7,854 bases of DNA from CAYXXZ01 sp964469165. GTDB lineage: Bacteria > Pseudomonadota > Gammaproteobacteria > Pseudomonadales > Porticoccaceae. The stretch covers positions 1-7,854 of the forward strand of contig CAYXXZ010000117.1 of the NCBI GenBank assembly GCA_964469165.1. Direction: 5' to 3'. The notes under the pieces were generated by a model. The model saw only the letters and a program-made list of their open reading frames with translations, was not told the origin of the DNA and searched no databases. Position 1 is the first letter of the stretch. Each line of letters starts with the position of its first letter. This document shows, piece after piece, positions 7,479-7,854 of this stretch. The translations under genes and the position numbers were made by a program.

Positions 7479-7854
7479 ATGCTGAAAAGGCTGATCAAAT
7501 TTCTCTCTCCCAACGGCACCCCCAGGGCCGCCCGCCGGGCGCCCCACGTCATTCCCTCGGGCAGCCACCCCCTGACACCCGACCACATCAGCAGCGGGGC
7601 CCGCAACGTCGTGGACGTCCTCAAAGGCCAGGGCTATCAGGCCTATGTGGTGGGCGGCTGTGTGCGGGATGCGCTGCTCGGCTTGCATCCCAAGGATTTC
7701 GATGTGGCCACGGATGCCACACCAGAGCAGGTTACAGCCCTGTTCCGCCGCTCGCGCATCATTGGCCGGCGCTTCCGCATCGTGCATGTCCACATGGGGC
7801 GCGAGGTGATCGAAGTCACCACCTTTCGCGCCGGCCACGGCGACGGCAACCACA
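7479..7854 (+). CDS. pcnB: Poly(A) polymerase I (PcnB), 5' part cut by the window end
   Basis: The first 125 residues are present with no stop; the gene runs off the window. PcnB adds 3' poly(A) tails that mark RNAs for exonucleolytic decay. The class II nucleotidyltransferase core is clear: VVGGCVRDALLG (57-68), PKDFDVATDATPEQV (71-85) with the metal-binding D73 and D75, GRRFR (96-100) and EVIEVTTFR (109-117). These match E. coli PcnB more closely than the CCA-adding enzyme. The chosen ATG 7479 gives MLKRLIKFLSP, like pseudomonad PcnB starts, but it lacks a good Shine-Dalgarno. An in-frame ATG at 7446 would add 11 residues but overlaps the probable -10 element and also lacks a ribosome-binding site. 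The conserved region begins near residue 35, so either start gives a functional protein. Confidence 0.95.
   Translation, partial: MLKRLIKFLSPNGTPRAARRAPHVIPSGSHPLTPDHISSGARNVVDVLKGQGYQAYVVGGCVRDALLGLHPKDFDVATDATPEQVTALFRRSRIIGRRFRIVHVHMGREVIEVTTFRAGHGDGNH

Overview
The window is about 60% GC and carries housekeeping and regulatory genes typical of Gammaproteobacteria. The dksA-sfsA-pcnB neighbourhood (E. coli order sfsA-dksA-gluQ-pcnB) combined with cbrA-cbrB-sRNA-pcnB (the Pseudomonas order) points to a Pseudomonadales/Oceanospirillales-type gammaproteobacterium. The species cannot be fixed from sequence reading. No insertion sequence, prophage, CRISPR array or tRNA/rRNA was seen; this is ordinary chromosomal core sequence.

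Layout. (1) Positions 6-455, minus strand: dksA, read from a clear sigma70 promoter (494-522) with a GC-rich discriminator. (2) Positions 592-5577, plus strand: a tightly packed series of a PLP-dependent class I/II aminotransferase, sfsA (11-nt overlap), a 56-residue membrane protein resembling CbrX, and cbrA, a transporter-fused sensor kinase joined to CbrX by an ATGA overlap. (3) Positions 5574-6953: cbrB, an NtrC-type sigma54 activator, again joined by ATGA, then an intrinsic terminator. (4) Positions 6954-7478: a noncoding stretch holding a four-half-site GTAAC/GTTAC cluster (probable CbrB enhancer), a canonical sigma54 -24/-12 promoter, and a terminator-bounded RNA of about 146 nt with A-rich AANAANAA motifs, which is a compact CrcZ-like Hfq/Crc sponge RNA. 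(5) Position 7479 to the window end: the 5' part of pcnB, poly(A) polymerase I.

How they work together. By analogy with Pseudomonas, CbrA senses carbon/nitrogen status (perhaps linked to histidine-type transport through its SSS domain) and phosphorylates CbrB at D53. CbrB then binds upstream of crcZ and drives sigma54 transcription. CrcZ titrates Hfq (with Crc) from A-rich leaders of catabolic mRNAs and so relieves carbon catabolite repression. The sequence supports every element of this circuit here: sensor, activator, enhancer, sigma54 promoter, sponge motifs and terminator. The sRNA is far shorter than the roughly 350-400-nt RNAs of Pseudomonas, and it is not an open reading frame, so gene callers would miss it. 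Other points of interest are the SD-less cbrX start beside a 7-bp tandem repeat, and a dksA promoter with stringent-control architecture.
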